DNA of 64,000 bases from Calvatia gigantea (GCA_025093985.1 JACAAK010000019.1:186001-250000); one strand, 5' to 3'. Shown: positions 42,357 to 54,067, counted from the stretch's first letter. Numbers and translations: made by a program. Notes: generated from the sequence alone by a model not told the origin.

Positions 42357-43510
42357 GGTAGTGCCTACTCAGAGTTCTCAGAAAAATTCTTCTTTTCCTC
42401 TGGTTCAGCTTCTTCTATTCCTCAGACTTGTATTTTCTTGTGTACAGTACAGGCTTTTGCTATATGGCTGGTCTTGCAGCAGTTGTAGCAAGTCAACTCC
42501 TTGGGTTTCTTGCAATCTTTAGCTATATAGCCAAAGATGCCATAGTTGTAGCACTTAGGCTCTCCTTTGGTGTTAAAGATGTAATGCCTGCTTCCTATTT
42601 CCATGGGTTCTTTCAATCCTCCATATGTAGTTCCTATGCTAGTCTTTTTGTCTTCACAGTATTCCAATGTCTCATACCCTTGTCCAATGGAGAGTATGGC
42701 TTCCTTCCATTCAGTGTATATGTCTGGTCTGGCAATGGGTAGGTATTCAGTGATAGTATGGATGATATCTTGCTGGGCATTTTTCTTGAGCAGGAACATG
42801 GTATGTTTGCTGTTGGTCTTTGCCTTGCTTTTTAAGACTTCAAATTCAATTAGGTAGTCAGTGGTGTTCTAATTTTCCTGTTTGAATTTTTCAATTTGCC
42901 ATTCTGCTTTGCTGTTTGATGCATTGTCCAAGAAGGTTTTCCTAAAATCTTCTGAGAATACCTTTCAATCTACTGAATCTTCTCCTTCTAAGATTTGTGG
43001 GGCTTTCATAGCTGTGTAAGCTCCCACCATTCCTCCTTGCAGTCTGGCTAAAACTGCTATGGCTTTGTCATCAGCTATGCTGATTTTGTTGAATTTCATG
43101 AAAAGTATTATGGCTCTCTACCAGTCATCAAATTTAGTGCAGGTACCATTGAAAAATCTAGGGTCTAGTACTAGGCCTTTTCCACTGGATGTTGGTGCAA
43201 GTGCAGCATTGTCAGACATATCTAAGTCTGATTCAGTTTTGTCTGAACTTGATTCATCTGAGTCAGATTTCTCTTGTTCTTGTGTTAGGTTCTCCTAATG
43301 TGTTAATTCTTCTTCTGCTAAGTCAAGTTCATTTAGAAGTTCTGATAGTACTTCTTCTCTTGTTAGGTTTGCTCTGGGTTTGTTGTATATTTGTTCAACT
43401 AGTTCTACAGGTATTTTGGGGTTCCCTGTTTCTTCTTTGTCTGATGTTTCTGACTTATCATCTGTAACTTCAAGGTTCAGTTCTCTATATTTATCTAGGT
43501 TCAAGCTCAT
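42357..43510 (-). pseudogene. gag of Fam1-C
   Basis: Starts at 43510. It has an acidic N-terminus, then the capsid segment and two zinc knuckles. The first knuckle has Cys-Tyr-Asn-Tyr in place of its second Cys and Tyr in place of His; the second has Ser before the His position. Several stops. The frame between capsid and knuckles is continuous, unlike Fam1-B. Confidence 0.8.
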
Positions 43511-43590
43511 ATACTAGCTTCTGGGTTCATTATTGTTCAGGCTTATTTCAGTCTACTCCTAGCAAGGTAAGGTAGAGATGCGTAACCAAA

Positions 43591-43894
43591 TATTATGATT
43601 TTAGTCTGATAGGACCTCAGATTGCAGCTTAGGCTAAGTCTTGAGGGCAAGTAAGGAGAATAGACCAGGTGGTTAAGTATACTGAATACAAGGGGGTATA
43701 TGTACACTTAAATACTAGAGGGCATCCAGTTGAGTAGATGGAGTTACTATGTGAAATGTCTGATAACTATGGCATGGTAGTACATGAGTCAATACTCAGA
43801 GAATGCTGGACTAGAATAGGTAAAACAGGTACTCAGATAGATGTGGAATGGATACAAGGGCAGTGATACAACAGGAACAGTGAAAACCACAACA
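43591..43894 (-). repeat. 5' LTR of Fam1-C
   Basis: 304 bp. Left of it the minus strand reads TTTGGTTACGCATCTC, a decayed primer site. Confidence 0.95.
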
Positions 43895-43899
43895 CTAGG

Positions 43900-44652
43900 C
43901 TAGTAGCTTGGGTGATCTTTGTGTTGATTTCAAGTTCATGTGGTGTTTGGGTAATTTCATAGAGTTCATGTTCTAAATGAAACTTGTCAAAGTCAACATT
44001 TTCTAAATAGACATTTAGTTCATCAATTAAGAGTTCTGGTTCATCAAAGTGGATGATTGCTTCAAAAACTTTTACAGTGAGCAGGTCAAAGTCTTCATCT
44101 AGGTAGGTGTATCATTCAATGTTATTCATGCCATGAATATCCATGGTGATTTCATTGATGGTAGTGGGTCCATTGGTGGATTTCACAATAAGAGGCACAA
44201 TGTGGTCATTATTTCACCATCTAAACTCTTGAGTAGTCCAGTTTATGTCTAGATTCATTTGTTGTAGCCATGGATATCCAAGGATTAGGTCTTTTGATCC
44301 TATTCCTGAGATGTAGGCTTTGAAATGGCATTGTTTTCCATCAACTAAAGTGTTTAGCTCAATGCTTTCATAGATTGATCCATTTTCATTGGGAGTCCCA
44401 TCCATTGGATACTTTAATAGGTTGGTCAATGATGTGGGTTCATAATCTATGAGTGTTAGTGAATATTGATGAGATAAAGTTTCCTTGGGCTCCTGAATTG
44501 ATTAATGCAGTGACCAGGATATTTTGTAGGTGATCTTGGTTTAATTCAATTGAAAGGGAAATTGATGCTTTATTATTTGAGGTGGGAAGTTTGATTAGGT
44601 TAATTTGTGGGTCATCCAGTGATTTTTTTGCAAGATTGGGTGACACATTCAA
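43900..44652 (-). pseudogene. RT N-terminus and protease of Fam2-C
   Basis: Continues from 37510. The protease reads Ile-Asn-Ser-Gly-Ala (Asn for Asp in the active triplet) and Leu-Ile-Leu-Gly-Tyr-Pro-Trp. About two codons are missing near 44402 compared with Fam2-B. Confidence 0.8.
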
Positions 44653-45327
44653 AAATACCCAAAGGATTTGAGGGTTGGGTCAGAAATATAGGCTTCTCTG
44701 AATTCCATTTATTCATTGATCAGAAGTTCTCTGATCATAGCTTGAATGTCAAGCACAGAGATCTTTTGGTTTGGGTTGGAATCATTTCTGGAGGGTTGAG
44801 GATGTTGGGGCTGTGAGTATCTCAGTGGTTGCATAAATCTTCATTGTGGTGGGTTAGGTTATTTGGGGGGTTTGTTCTTGGACAAGTTTGGGTCAGGATT
44901 CAGACAATTGCTGATGAGGTGTCTGAATTTTCCACAACCTATGCATTTTCTGGCTTTGTAGCAAGCTACTTGCTCAGCAGTGAATACAGCATTCAATTGT
45001 AGTTTGGGATTGTCAGGGTTGTAGATGTTATAGGCATTATCTGATTCTTGTTCAGGATAATATGGATCTTTATTTTCATATAGTGGTTTTTGGTAGTCTT
45101 GCAGTTCAGTTTGTACTTTGTGAATAGTTCATCAAGGTTGGTTGTTTGGTTGAAAATAGGGTTGGTAGTTTTGCTGAGGGAATTGTGATGGCTGATAGGG
45201 GTTTAGATTTCAAGGGAAGTTTTGAGGCCATATTGCATCCACTTGGTGATTGACTGAATCTTGTCATATAGCATCAGTATACTATTCCACAATGGTTTTA
45301 GGTAGTCCTTCTTTCCTTGTCCAGACT
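44653..45327 (-). pseudogene. gag of Fam2-C, C-terminal piece
   Basis: Includes the knuckle region near 44930 and matches 25188-25880 of Fam2-B. Cut at TCTCT (45328-45332) by a solo Fam2 LTR. The next pieces are 46209-46348 and 54689-55278. Confidence 0.75.
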
Positions 45328-45332
45328 TCTCT

Positions 45333-46203
45333 TGTTACATGCATTACCTTACTTCACAACTGGGCCTGGATCATCTCTACTCAAGTAGAGGTTCAGCACT
45401 ATGGCCCAGGAGTATATGACAAGTCTCAATGACTTCTGTGCAGGCTTCAGATCACTCCCTTGAGTAGAAGCTTGTACTGGCCTGAGAAGTCTGAGTTAAG
45501 TGTCACTGCAATCCCCAAGGTTGTTAACCTTGTAACAGACGAGCAAAGATAAGGAAGCTTGTTACTAGAATAACCTAAGGTAATACAAGGTACTACTTAA
45601 GGTTTATATACTAGCTATGCATAAGGGATAGGAAATTATGTAGTAAAGAAAGATGAGTCAATGAGAAACTGCTATGGATTAATTGGTAATCTATGGAGTC
45701 ATAGGAATGAGTAAAAGAAGCACTATGAGTCATAAAGAAGATAGAGATGAGTAAATAGAAGTCTGATGAAGGTGGAACAGAAACATGATAAAAAGCAAAA
45801 GATAGAAGTACATATGGTAATAAATAAAGAACAGACCAGGGTATAGGAAAGGAAAGAAAAAAGAAAGGAAGTTAATTGTTATGGTTTTTCACTGATCACA
45901 TTGTATTCTGTCCTTGTCTGCATTTCTATAGCACTAGTGCATCTGTTTCACCTATTCCTATAACTACTATACCTACCTGATCAGACATTTTATGTAGTTG
46001 CCCCATCCATTCAACTGGATGATTCCCTGTATTTAAGCATACATACACCCACTGTATTCAGTATGCTTAACCACCTCTTGTTCTCCTCCCTTTACTTGCC
46101 CTCAAGTCTTAGCCCAAAGTTGCAACCTGAGGTAAACTCAGACTAAGGTTGTAACATTAATACATTAGTAGGGAGAGTCCAGGAGTGTGGTAAGTTTGTA
46201 ACA
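45333..46203 (-). repeat. Solo Fam2 LTR, itself split by a solo Fam1 LTR
   Basis: Flanked by TCTCT (45328-45332 and 46204-46208). Without the inner LTR it is about 586 bp, slightly shorter than the 625-bp form. Confidence 0.92.
45877..46156 (+). repeat. Solo Fam1 LTR inside the solo Fam2 LTR
   Basis: 280 bp, TGTTATGG to TTGTAACA, flanked by TTAAT (45872-45876 and 46157-46161). It shows that Fam1 was active after this Fam2 copy had inserted. Confidence 0.92.
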
Positions 46204-46208
46204 TCTCT

Positions 46209-46348
46209 GGCTAGAGAAGAGTTGAGTCCATGTTTATATTGTTCAATTAGGGCTTTATTGTCTTAAATACCCCTGATTGATGCAAGGCATTGAAATTTGA
46301 GGTTGAAATCCATTGCTGATGATTTATTTTGCCACAATACATACTGTT
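46209..46348 (-). pseudogene. gag of Fam2-C, middle piece
   Basis: Matches about 25885-26025 of Fam2-B. It ends at GTTAT (46349-46353), where another Fam2 LTR is inserted; coding resumes at 54689. Confidence 0.75.
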
Positions 46349-46964
46349 GTTATTGTTACGAACTCAACTGTGGATTAACCTTACTTCTCTTTAAATATAT
46401 TAACCTTCTATTTTAGACTTTCCCATTTCCCTGCATTATACCCCAGTCTGTTCTTTATTTATTTAACACATGTATTTCTACCTTTACTTCTTATGACTCC
46501 TTCTCTGTCATGTTCCTGTTTCACCTTCTCTATTTCCATCATCAGACTTCTATCTACTCATCTCCATCTTCCTATGACTCATATTGCTTCTTTTCTACTC
46601 CCTATGACTCCTTAGATTACCAATTAACCTGTAGTAGTCTCCCATTGACTCATACCCCTTTACTATGTAATTACTCATCTCCTATACATAGCTAGTATAT
46701 AAACCTTAAGTAGTACACTTGTATTACCTTAGGTTATTCTAGTAACAAGCTTCCTTATCTTTGCTTGTCTGCTACAAGGTTAACAACCTTGGGGACTGCA
46801 GTGACATTTAACTTGGACTTCTCAGACAAGCACAAGCTTCTACTTGAGGGAGCAATTTGAAGTCTGCACAAAAGTCATTGAGACTTGTTGTATACTCCTG
46901 GGCTATAGTATTGAACCTCTCTCTGAGTGGAGACAATCCAGGCCTGGTTGCAAAGTAAGGTAAC

Positions 46965-47510
46965 TGTTATGATCGGGTTACGCGGGATATCGGCTGAGGT
47001 TAGCTGCCAGGTGACGTCGGGTGAGAACGTACGGAGCGGGTGAATTCGGACGAGTACGAGATTTGGACTCAGCAGCTTCAACGTATGTGTTGCGCCTTCC
47101 TGCTGTCGTCGAAGTCCGTATTTCAGGAGGGAGTGGGGTCAGAGGGTCGGAGGAACAGAGACAGAGAGGAACAGAATCAGAGGGTGTAATCGTGGTCGAT
47201 AATCAGACTGAGGATTTACAAGCATGGGGACTAGGTTTATATACTAGTCTGAAAAGCGGGAAGTACGAAAGTAATGGTGAACGAAGAATGGACGGCCGCC
47301 GAGGACGGCCGTCTAACAAGACACCGGGATCGAGTTCTAGCTATAAGGCGATAGCAGAGAAGTTGAAGGGAATGGAGATTAAGATGGAAAACAGGATATT
47401 GGACCGACTGACAGAAAGAATGAAGAGCACCCAATGCAGCCAGACTAAGGTAACGATGACTACGAGCGGGGGAAGCGGGTGAGAGCAGGCGAACATGCGC
47501 GGTCATGACA
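46965..47510 (-). repeat. 3' LTR of Fam4-A
   Basis: TGTTATGATCG to GTCATGACA on the plus strand. It contains a GC-rich segment with the palindrome GACGGCCGTC and a repeat of GGACGGCCG near 47290. The purine tract follows at 47511-47522 (minus AATGGGGGGATAC). Confidence 0.95.
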
Positions 47511-47658
47511 GTATCCCCCCATTAGGGCCGAGCCCTCGAGGCCGTGAAATCGAACCGTGGGAATCTCCAATTAGACTTTTGATGGTGCATGTAAATTCTG
47601 TCACCTTGGAAATTTTACAGTCCCATTCTCTACTCTAACCACCACCTCGACCACTCCC
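47511..47658 (+). promoter_or_regulatory. Upstream region of the Fam4 antisense gene
   Basis: 148 bp between the LTR (with purine tract) and the start codon. The last 50 bp are CT-rich, which is common at fungal transcription starts. I see no clear TATA box. Confidence 0.4.
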
Positions 47659-48824
47659 ATGTCTAGCTCCAACAAGAAAACTGCTATGGAGAAACGGGCC
47701 GAGCTGGAGGCCATGCGCAAACACAAGCGGCTCGAGCTGGAAAGGCAGGAGGAGGCGGAACGGCAGGCAGAACGCGAGCTGCGCGAATTGGAGGAGAGCG
47801 AGGAGCGAGAAAGGCAGGAATGGGCGGAACGAGAAGCACGGGAAAAGAAGGAGTGGGAGGAGCAAGAGGCACGGGAGAGGAAGGAACGCGAGGAACGAGA
47901 GGCGCAGGAGGAGGAGCAACGTGAAGAGTTGGCGTGGGCGAGTAAATGTGAAGGAAAGCGTAAGGCCGCTGATGACGCGGATAAAAAGATAGTGGCCGAG
48001 AAGCGACGTCAATGGAAGATCACGAAGGAGTGGGTTGGGAAGGTGCCGCCATCGTTGAAAAGGAAACGCGTTGATGAAGAGTCAGATTCCGGAGGCAAGC
48101 CAGACCCGGACTGGAGGGAATCGGGTGAGGACGAGCCAACTGCTGTCGACGGAAAGAAGGTCAAGATGGGTGGACCTAATAAGTGTGAGCGATGTCTTGA
48201 CAACGGCGATCCTTGCACAATCAGGGAGTCGACGTCAAGGTAAGTGACACTTAGCTTCCCAGTGATTGTGCTAATGGCCGTTCTAGTCGTGAGGTCACCA
48301 AGTGCCTCGAATGTTCGCTGTTGAAGAAGGCCTGTCGCCTTCCATCTGCCCGTCGTCGGCCGAACACTGTCGCCACCCAAGTATCTCAGGTCAGCAATAA
48401 TCAACTTGCGGCTCTCCTTACTCGCCAAAACGATATCCTGGAGCGGATCACGTCCGTTATGGAGGATCAAGGGGTGAGGACGGATCGGCTGATTGAGATT
48501 GGAGAGGAGCAGTTGCTGCAGCTGGAGCGGGCGAACGAGCTCGGAAGGAATGTCGAGGCCGCAGTCATCAGGAATGGCGGGTATCAGTACAGCATTGGGC
48601 TGATGGTTCAGAAGGTGATGGATGCCCAGGCACTGGCAGATGACGACGACGACGAGGATGACAACGAGGAAGCGGGCGAGTTGGGCGAAACCCAGGAGGA
48701 AACGGAGGTAGTAATGGAAGTGGAGGGAGACAACAGAAATAAGAATGAAGAGGAAAAGGAGGAAGAAGCAGAGGTAGAGGGAGGAGCGGACGAAGTGACT
48801 GAGTCGGGTAAAGCTGCCCAGTGA
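47659..48824 (+). CDS. Fam4 antisense gene: 372-residue coiled-coil protein with a Zn2Cys6-like cluster
   Basis: Exons 47659-48239 and 48287-48824, with a 47-nt GT-AG intron; 373 codons with stop, none internal. Residues 1-110 are a long Glu/Arg/Lys coiled coil. A basic patch (Leu-Lys-Arg-Lys-Arg) may be a nuclear signal. The cluster CX2CX6CX13CX2CX6C spans the exon junction. A second helical region follows, then a run of Asp and a Glu-rich acidic tail. The spacing is that of Zn2Cys6 except for a linker one residue over the usual 5-12. Classic Zn2Cys6 has basic residues after the second Cys; here it has Leu-Asp-Asn-Gly-Asp-Pro. It lies antisense to pol, tail to tail with the chromodomain end. 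A chromatin or DNA-binding role is an inference. Confidence 0.82.
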
Positions 48825-48944
48825 TCTGCGGCCGTCTTCCCCTCGTATTTTGGACTTTACATAATTTGATAATTAATAATGAGCAATAAAACTGATTTGT
48901 CTGTCTGTGAATGAAGTGTGGAAGAAATTTAAGTAAGGAAAAAA

Positions 48945-50942
48945 TCATAGAGGGTTCAAAGGTCCAGGCTTAGAAGGATAAGAGGAATGAAAGTCTGCAA
49001 GAAGTTCAGTCGCATGTGCTAGCTCAGTAGCAGGTAACCAGGAAGACTCTTCTTCAGTGTCTTCATAACCTAACCAGATGACTTTGTACAAAAGCTTGCA
49101 AGCTCGACGGCGGTCAATTTTCGAGTCAACGACGCGAGCAATTTCATACTCCGGTTCACCTTCAACCTCGACAGGCGGGGGAGGTGGCTCAGAGCGGCCG
49201 TCGAAGGTGTTGGGTGTGGCAGGTTCTAGCATAGAGACATGGAAAACTGGGTGAACGGCGCGAAGTGAGTCAGGGAGTTTGAGAGTGAATGAAATGGAAC
49301 CGGGTTGTGCTATAATCTCGTAAGGACCAAGATACTTCTCAGAGAGCTTTTTGGATGGCCGAGTCGTGCGGAAGAACTTGGCCTTGACGAAGACTTTCTG
49401 ACCGATGGTGAAGTCAGGCGAAGGAAGTCTGCGGGCGTCAGCAGATGTCTGGTAACGTCCTTGAGCAAGTTTGATCTCAGCCTTTAGCACATCGTGGAGT
49501 TCGTCGAGGTCGACAACGAATTGTCGGGCCCGCCTAGAAGCTAAATCTCTCTCGGGGTAAACTGTGATGTTCGGGTGATAACCCTTATTAGCGAAGAATG
49601 GGGAAACACCAGTCGTGGCACTAGGAGCATTGTTGTAAGCGAACTCAGCTAGTGGAAGTAATTCTGCCCAGTTGTCCTGCTGATAATTGCAGTAGACACG
49701 AATGTATTGCTCGAGGGTCTGGTTGGTCCATTCAGTCTGTCCGTCACCTTCAGGGTGATAACCCGAAGTGAAATGCAACTTCATGTCCAGTGCTTTTCCA
49801 AGCGACCGGAAGAAGTGCGAGACGAACTCAGAGCCGCGATCGGATGTGACGTGTTCGGGAACACCGTGCTTCGAGAATACATGAATGATGAATAGTCAGG
49901 CCAACTCGGCCGATGTGATCGTGTCATGGGTAGGAATGAACAGGGATTGTTTGGTGAGTCTGTCGACGATAACGAGGATAGTATCGAACTCAGAGGAGGT
50001 AGGGAGCTTCTCAATGAAGTCCATAGAGATAGAGTTCCAGGGTCGTTCAGGGATGGGGAGTTGCTTGAGAAGTCCGTATGGCCTGTGGCGCTGCGGTTTA
50101 GATTGCATACAAGTGACACATGACTTACAGAAGTCCTTGACAGCCGACCGGATGTCGGGCCAAGTGTAGTCTCTGCGGACGAGTTTGAGAGTCTTGTTCT
50201 GACCGAAGTGGCCAGAGAGGATGTGATCATGTTTGTACCGTAAGACTCGAAGTCGTAACTTGTTAGCATCAGGAACGTAGATCCTGTCATCAAGGCGGAG
50301 AAAACCAGCCGAGTCAATGGACCACCGTCCTTCTGGTTTAGCTATGTGAGTGGCTGTGGACGGGTCAAGCGGGAGAGCTGAGAGGATATCAGAGTGGAGT
50401 TGATCAAGGTCAATGATCATGGCTGCGTGAAGGGAAGGGGCATATAGGTATGTAGCGCGGACAGAGACTGAAAGCTGTTCATGAGTAAAGACGGGTCTGA
50501 AGTTGTGAGGATTGACCATAGCATAGTCATTATTCCCCCCTTTAGGGTAGACGTCCCATCGTCTAGTAAGAGCATCGGGTTTTGTCCCTAGTCGGCCAGG
50601 GCGAAAGCGAATCATAAGGTTGAACTGGGAGAGGAACTTGGACCAGTGGGCTTGGCGGCGGGTGAGGATTTTCGTGGTACAGAAGTATTCTAGATTCTTG
50701 TGATCAGTAACAACGTCGATCGCAAGAGGGGCACCTTCGAAGTAGTGCCGCCAAATCCTGAAAGCTTCAAATATAGCCAGGAGTTCCTTGTCGCGGGTAT
50801 CATAATTCAGCTTGGCAGGACTGAAGGTGCGGGAGTGGAATGCCATGGGGTAAACTTCACCATCCTCGGTAATGATGGAGAGGATGGCTGCTAGCGCGTA
50901 GTCGGATGCGTCGGTCTCGACAATGATCTGAGCGTCGGGTAT
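48945..50942 (-). pseudogene. RNase H end, integrase and chromodomain of Fam4-A
   Basis: RNase H has Val-Glu-Thr-Asp-Ala-Ser-Asp, Lys-Glu-Leu-Leu-Ala-Ile and Val-Thr-Asp-His-Lys. The integrase has His-Asp-His and Cys-Val-Thr-Cys, then Ser-Met-Asp-Phe-Ile, Ser-Asp-Arg-Gly-Ser-Glu-Phe, and Gln-Thr-Glu. The GPY/F module reads Tyr-Leu-Gly-Pro-Tyr. The chromodomain reads Tyr-Glu-Ile-Ala-Arg with Trp-Leu-Gly-Tyr and Ser-Ser-Trp. One TGA (49896-49898) lies between the first and second catalytic residues of the core. Confidence 0.88.
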
Positions 50943-52666
50943 TCAGTGAGTGAGAACGGGTGCTGAGATAAAGGCGTCCTTCAATGATGTGAAAGCTTCT
51001 CGACAGTCATTGCCGAACTTCCACACCATGCCCTTTCGGGTGAGGCGGGTCAGTGGGACGACGATGTCAGAGTAGTTGTAGATGAAGCGACGGTAGAAGT
51101 TGGCGAAGCCGAGGAAGGACTGTATGTCCTTGACCTTCTTCGGTTCGGGCCAGTCCTGGATGATCTTGACCTTTTCCTCAGACATTCTGAGACCTTCAGG
51201 GGAGAGGACGTAGCCAAGGTATTCAATGGTATCGGATTTGAACTCACACTTATCCGCGCGGGTGTAGAGGCCATGTTTGCGGAGCCGCTTTAATACATCC
51301 TTAACCTGCTTGCGGTGGTTGCTGAGGTTGTCGGAGTAGATGAGGATATCATTAAGATAGACCGTAACGCAAACATCTAGGAGATCCTTGAAGATGTCGT
51401 TCATGAACTGCTGGAAAGCAGCAGGTGCGTTAGTGAGGCCGAAGGGCATAACAAGCCATTCGAACGAGCCATAGCGGGTCCGAAAGGCCGTCTTCCATTC
51501 ATCACCAGCCACGACACGAATGAGATGGTAAGTGTGGCAGAGGTCGATCTTGGTGTAAATGCGGGCTTTGCGTGGAGAGTCGAGTAGGTCAGATATGAGC
51601 AGAAGAGGATAGCGATCCTTCTTTGTGATACGGTTGAGACCTCAGAAGTCGACACAGAGTCAGAGGGAGCTATCCTTCTTCTTGACAAAAAGGACCGGAG
51701 CTCCATGAGGGGAGTTGGAAGGGCAGATGAAGCCAATGGCAAGGTTTTCCTCAATGAATTCACGGAGGGCCTCCAGTTCAGTCTGGGACAGAGAGTAGAT
51801 GGTACCAACGGGAGGTTGGCCACCTTCTTCCAGATTGATTTGGAGGTCATAGGGTCTATGTTCGGCAAGTATGTTGGCCTTCGCTTTACTGAAAACGTCG
51901 GCAAACTTGCGATATGCTTCGGGGATGTTAGACCAATCATCAGGTTTCTCGTTGATGGCGGCCGAAGCGGCTGACATCGACGGGTCATTGAGGTTAAGGC
52001 TGAATTGAACTGAACCAGGAATGCGTGTGGCGTACAGGAATGCAACAGCGTTCACCAGGGAGATATGGGGACGCGTGGAGGCAGGGGGCAGAGAGGACTG
52101 TGGATCTATGGGAGCGGGTGCAGCCGAAATGGGCGCCAAAGAATGTGTGGACGCAGCAGAGGCAGTCGCAACACAGGGAGGAGTGACAGGAATTTCGAGC
52201 TGTGGTGGTCGGAAAGTAATACTGCCCAAGGCCCAATCAATCAACGGATTGTAGTGGGTGAGCCAGTTGTATCCCAGAACCACAGAGCAAGAAGAGTCGA
52301 GTCGAGTGACGAAGAAGTCCAGAGTCATAGATTCACCACAGCCAAAGGTGACAGGGATGTTCGCAAGTTCAGTAATAAAAGCACTAGAAGAACTGTCGAA
52401 AAGACGGAGCTCAACAGGAGGAATGGGCGAGGTCGGGAGGTCATGAGAGCGGATAAAGTCAATATCTACGAAGCAGTGTGTAGAGCCACTATCAATGAGG
52501 GCCTTGAAATGGGTATCGGAGGGGGAGAGGATGAGCGAGGAGGAGATAGACAGTTGAAAGGAGTTGGGATCAGAAAGAGCGGACGCGTTGAGTCGGAAAC
52601 ACTCTGTGGCACAAGTGAGTACAACGCGGTCCTCAGCTAGTGCAGAGTCTCGAGGACCGCTACTTA
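50943..52666 (-). pseudogene. Protease and RT of Fam4-A
   Basis: Protease: Leu-Ile-Asp-Ser-Gly-Ser-Thr-His and Val-Val-Leu-Gly-Tyr-Asn-Trp, both motifs intact. RT: Leu-Phe-Val-Lys-Lys-Lys-Asp, Met-Pro-Phe-Gly-Leu-Thr-Asn-Ala-Pro, then Tyr-Leu-Asn-Asp (51348-51359) where Tyr-X-Asp-Asp is required, so one catalytic Asp is lost. TGA stops are at 51660-51662, 51642-51644 and 50943-50945, at places where CGA or TGG fits. Confidence 0.88.
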
Positions 52667-54067
52667 GTTTCCCGAACTCTTATCAGAGTTCCTGTCGACC
52701 GCCTCAGCGAGTCGGGCCACAGCCTTCACGGCCGAGGCAGCTTTCTTCCTGCACTCACTCACCTTGTGTCCTGCGTTTCCGCAGAACAGACAGAGGTTGT
52801 TGTCCAAGCGCCATTTGTGCTCATCGGTAGTCAGCTTGCCGTCCTTGCCGAGCTTGTCGGTCAAATTGGGCTTCGCTGACGAAGTGGACTTCGAGGCGGA
52901 AGAGGAGGGGGTAGCAGTAGACGTCGAGGGCTTGGAGTTGTTGCCCTTGTTGCTGGTGTTGTTGGGCTTGTTGTTGGTGCTGCTGGTGTTGTTGGTGTTG
53001 TTGGTGTTGGTGGAAGAGGATGGGTTCTGGCCAGGCCTCCTGCTGAGAGAAGCGGACGCTGTTTCAGCGGCCGACTTTGCCTGAGTCTTTTCGCGCTGAT
53101 GCTCCCAATAATGGTTATCGAAGAGGAGAGTAATCTCCCGCATCAGGACGAAAGTGGTGGGCTTACCAGTGGGGCGACTGGATAAGGAGTCCTAGAGACG
53201 ATCCGGGAGCCCTTTGTAGTATCGGTGGCAGAGTACCTCGTCATTCCAATTGAGCTGTGACGACAGCCACATGAACTCGACATTGTAGTTGGTGATTTTG
53301 TCGGAGTGTTTCATCCGAAGGTTGTCTAAAAGTTCGGTGGATTCACCGCGCGGGTCTGCAATCCCGAAATTGGTTTTGAGCTCCAGGACGAAAAGGTCCC
53401 AGTCGGAGGTCCACAGGTGGACAGTGCCAAGAGTCTCCTCTTGGTCGATAGCTGTCTCGAACCATCGGAGAGCAGTATCAGTCAAATAGGTGAGTGCGAA
53501 GTTCACCTTATTGTTGTCAGTCAGAAAGAGCAAGGGGTTGGAGCGAAAGTAGAGCCGACATTGGAACAGGAACTGATGGAGTTCCTCGGGGTTAGCACCG
53601 CTGAACGTGTTAGGTTCACGGGCCTTAGTGCGGGGGGTTCTGGGTACTTGGGGCGGCTGAGAACGGGCCTGATCATCTAGCTTGTCGGCCAAAAGTGCAA
53701 TGGCTTCCGCCATTGTCAAACCTCGGCGTTGTGGATTAGGGGCACCATCATCACCGGCGTTACTGTCAGGAGGGGCTTCACCATCATCACCATCGTTACC
53801 ATCTCCAGGATCTGGGGGTCCATCGTCGAAAGGGTCCTGATTCTGGTTCTCACCTTGGTCGGGTAACCAGTCCTTATCATTTTCATGATCGGGATCGGGC
53901 CCTTCCTGCAAGACCTCTTCGAAGGGGGTTCCTTGGAGTGATACTACCGGGAAAGCTCTGTGTTGAGGGGTTCCGTAGGAAAGTGGTGTGGTGGCCTTCT
54001 GGCTTCTGGCGACAGAAACCTTCCGGGCTTTGGAAGCAGTTTGTGACCTGGTGGTCATGGTAGGCAT
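52664..54067 (-). pseudogene. gag of Fam4-A
   Basis: Starts at 54067. It has a basic, Thr/Ser-rich N-terminus, a Pro/Asp/Gly-rich acidic stretch, and a capsid-like domain (Asn-Thr-Phe-Ser-Gly, Leu-Arg-Trp-Phe-Glu). A long Asn/Thr/Ser low-complexity run follows, then one knuckle (Cys-Leu-Phe-Cys, His, Cys) near 52790. One TAG (53192-53194) interrupts it. The stop is TAA 52664-52666. Confidence 0.87.
52667..52673 (-). promoter_or_regulatory. Predicted -1 frameshift site of Fam4-A (GGGAAAC)
   Basis: The minus strand in the gag frame reads TCG GGA AAC TAA. GGGAAAC is an established slippery heptamer of retroviruses, in phase and directly before the gag stop. The -1 frame is open into the protease. 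Confidence 0.8.

Larger units (their letters stand above)
37516..43894 (-). mobile_element. Fam1-C: complete but decayed Fam1 element
   Basis: 6379 bp with 304-bp LTRs (37516-37819 and 43591-43894) and the duplication CTAGG (37511-37515 and 43895-43899). It is uninterrupted, so it serves as the reference for the family. The minus-strand order is LTR, gag, protease, RT, RNase H, integrase, chromodomain, ORF3, purine tract, LTR. Confidence 0.95.

Noticed and set aside
47021..47482. 153-codon frame inside the Fam4 LTR, repeated at 54221-54640
   Set aside because: Present in both LTRs because they are copies of each other. It spans the TATA box and R region, with no sign of selection.
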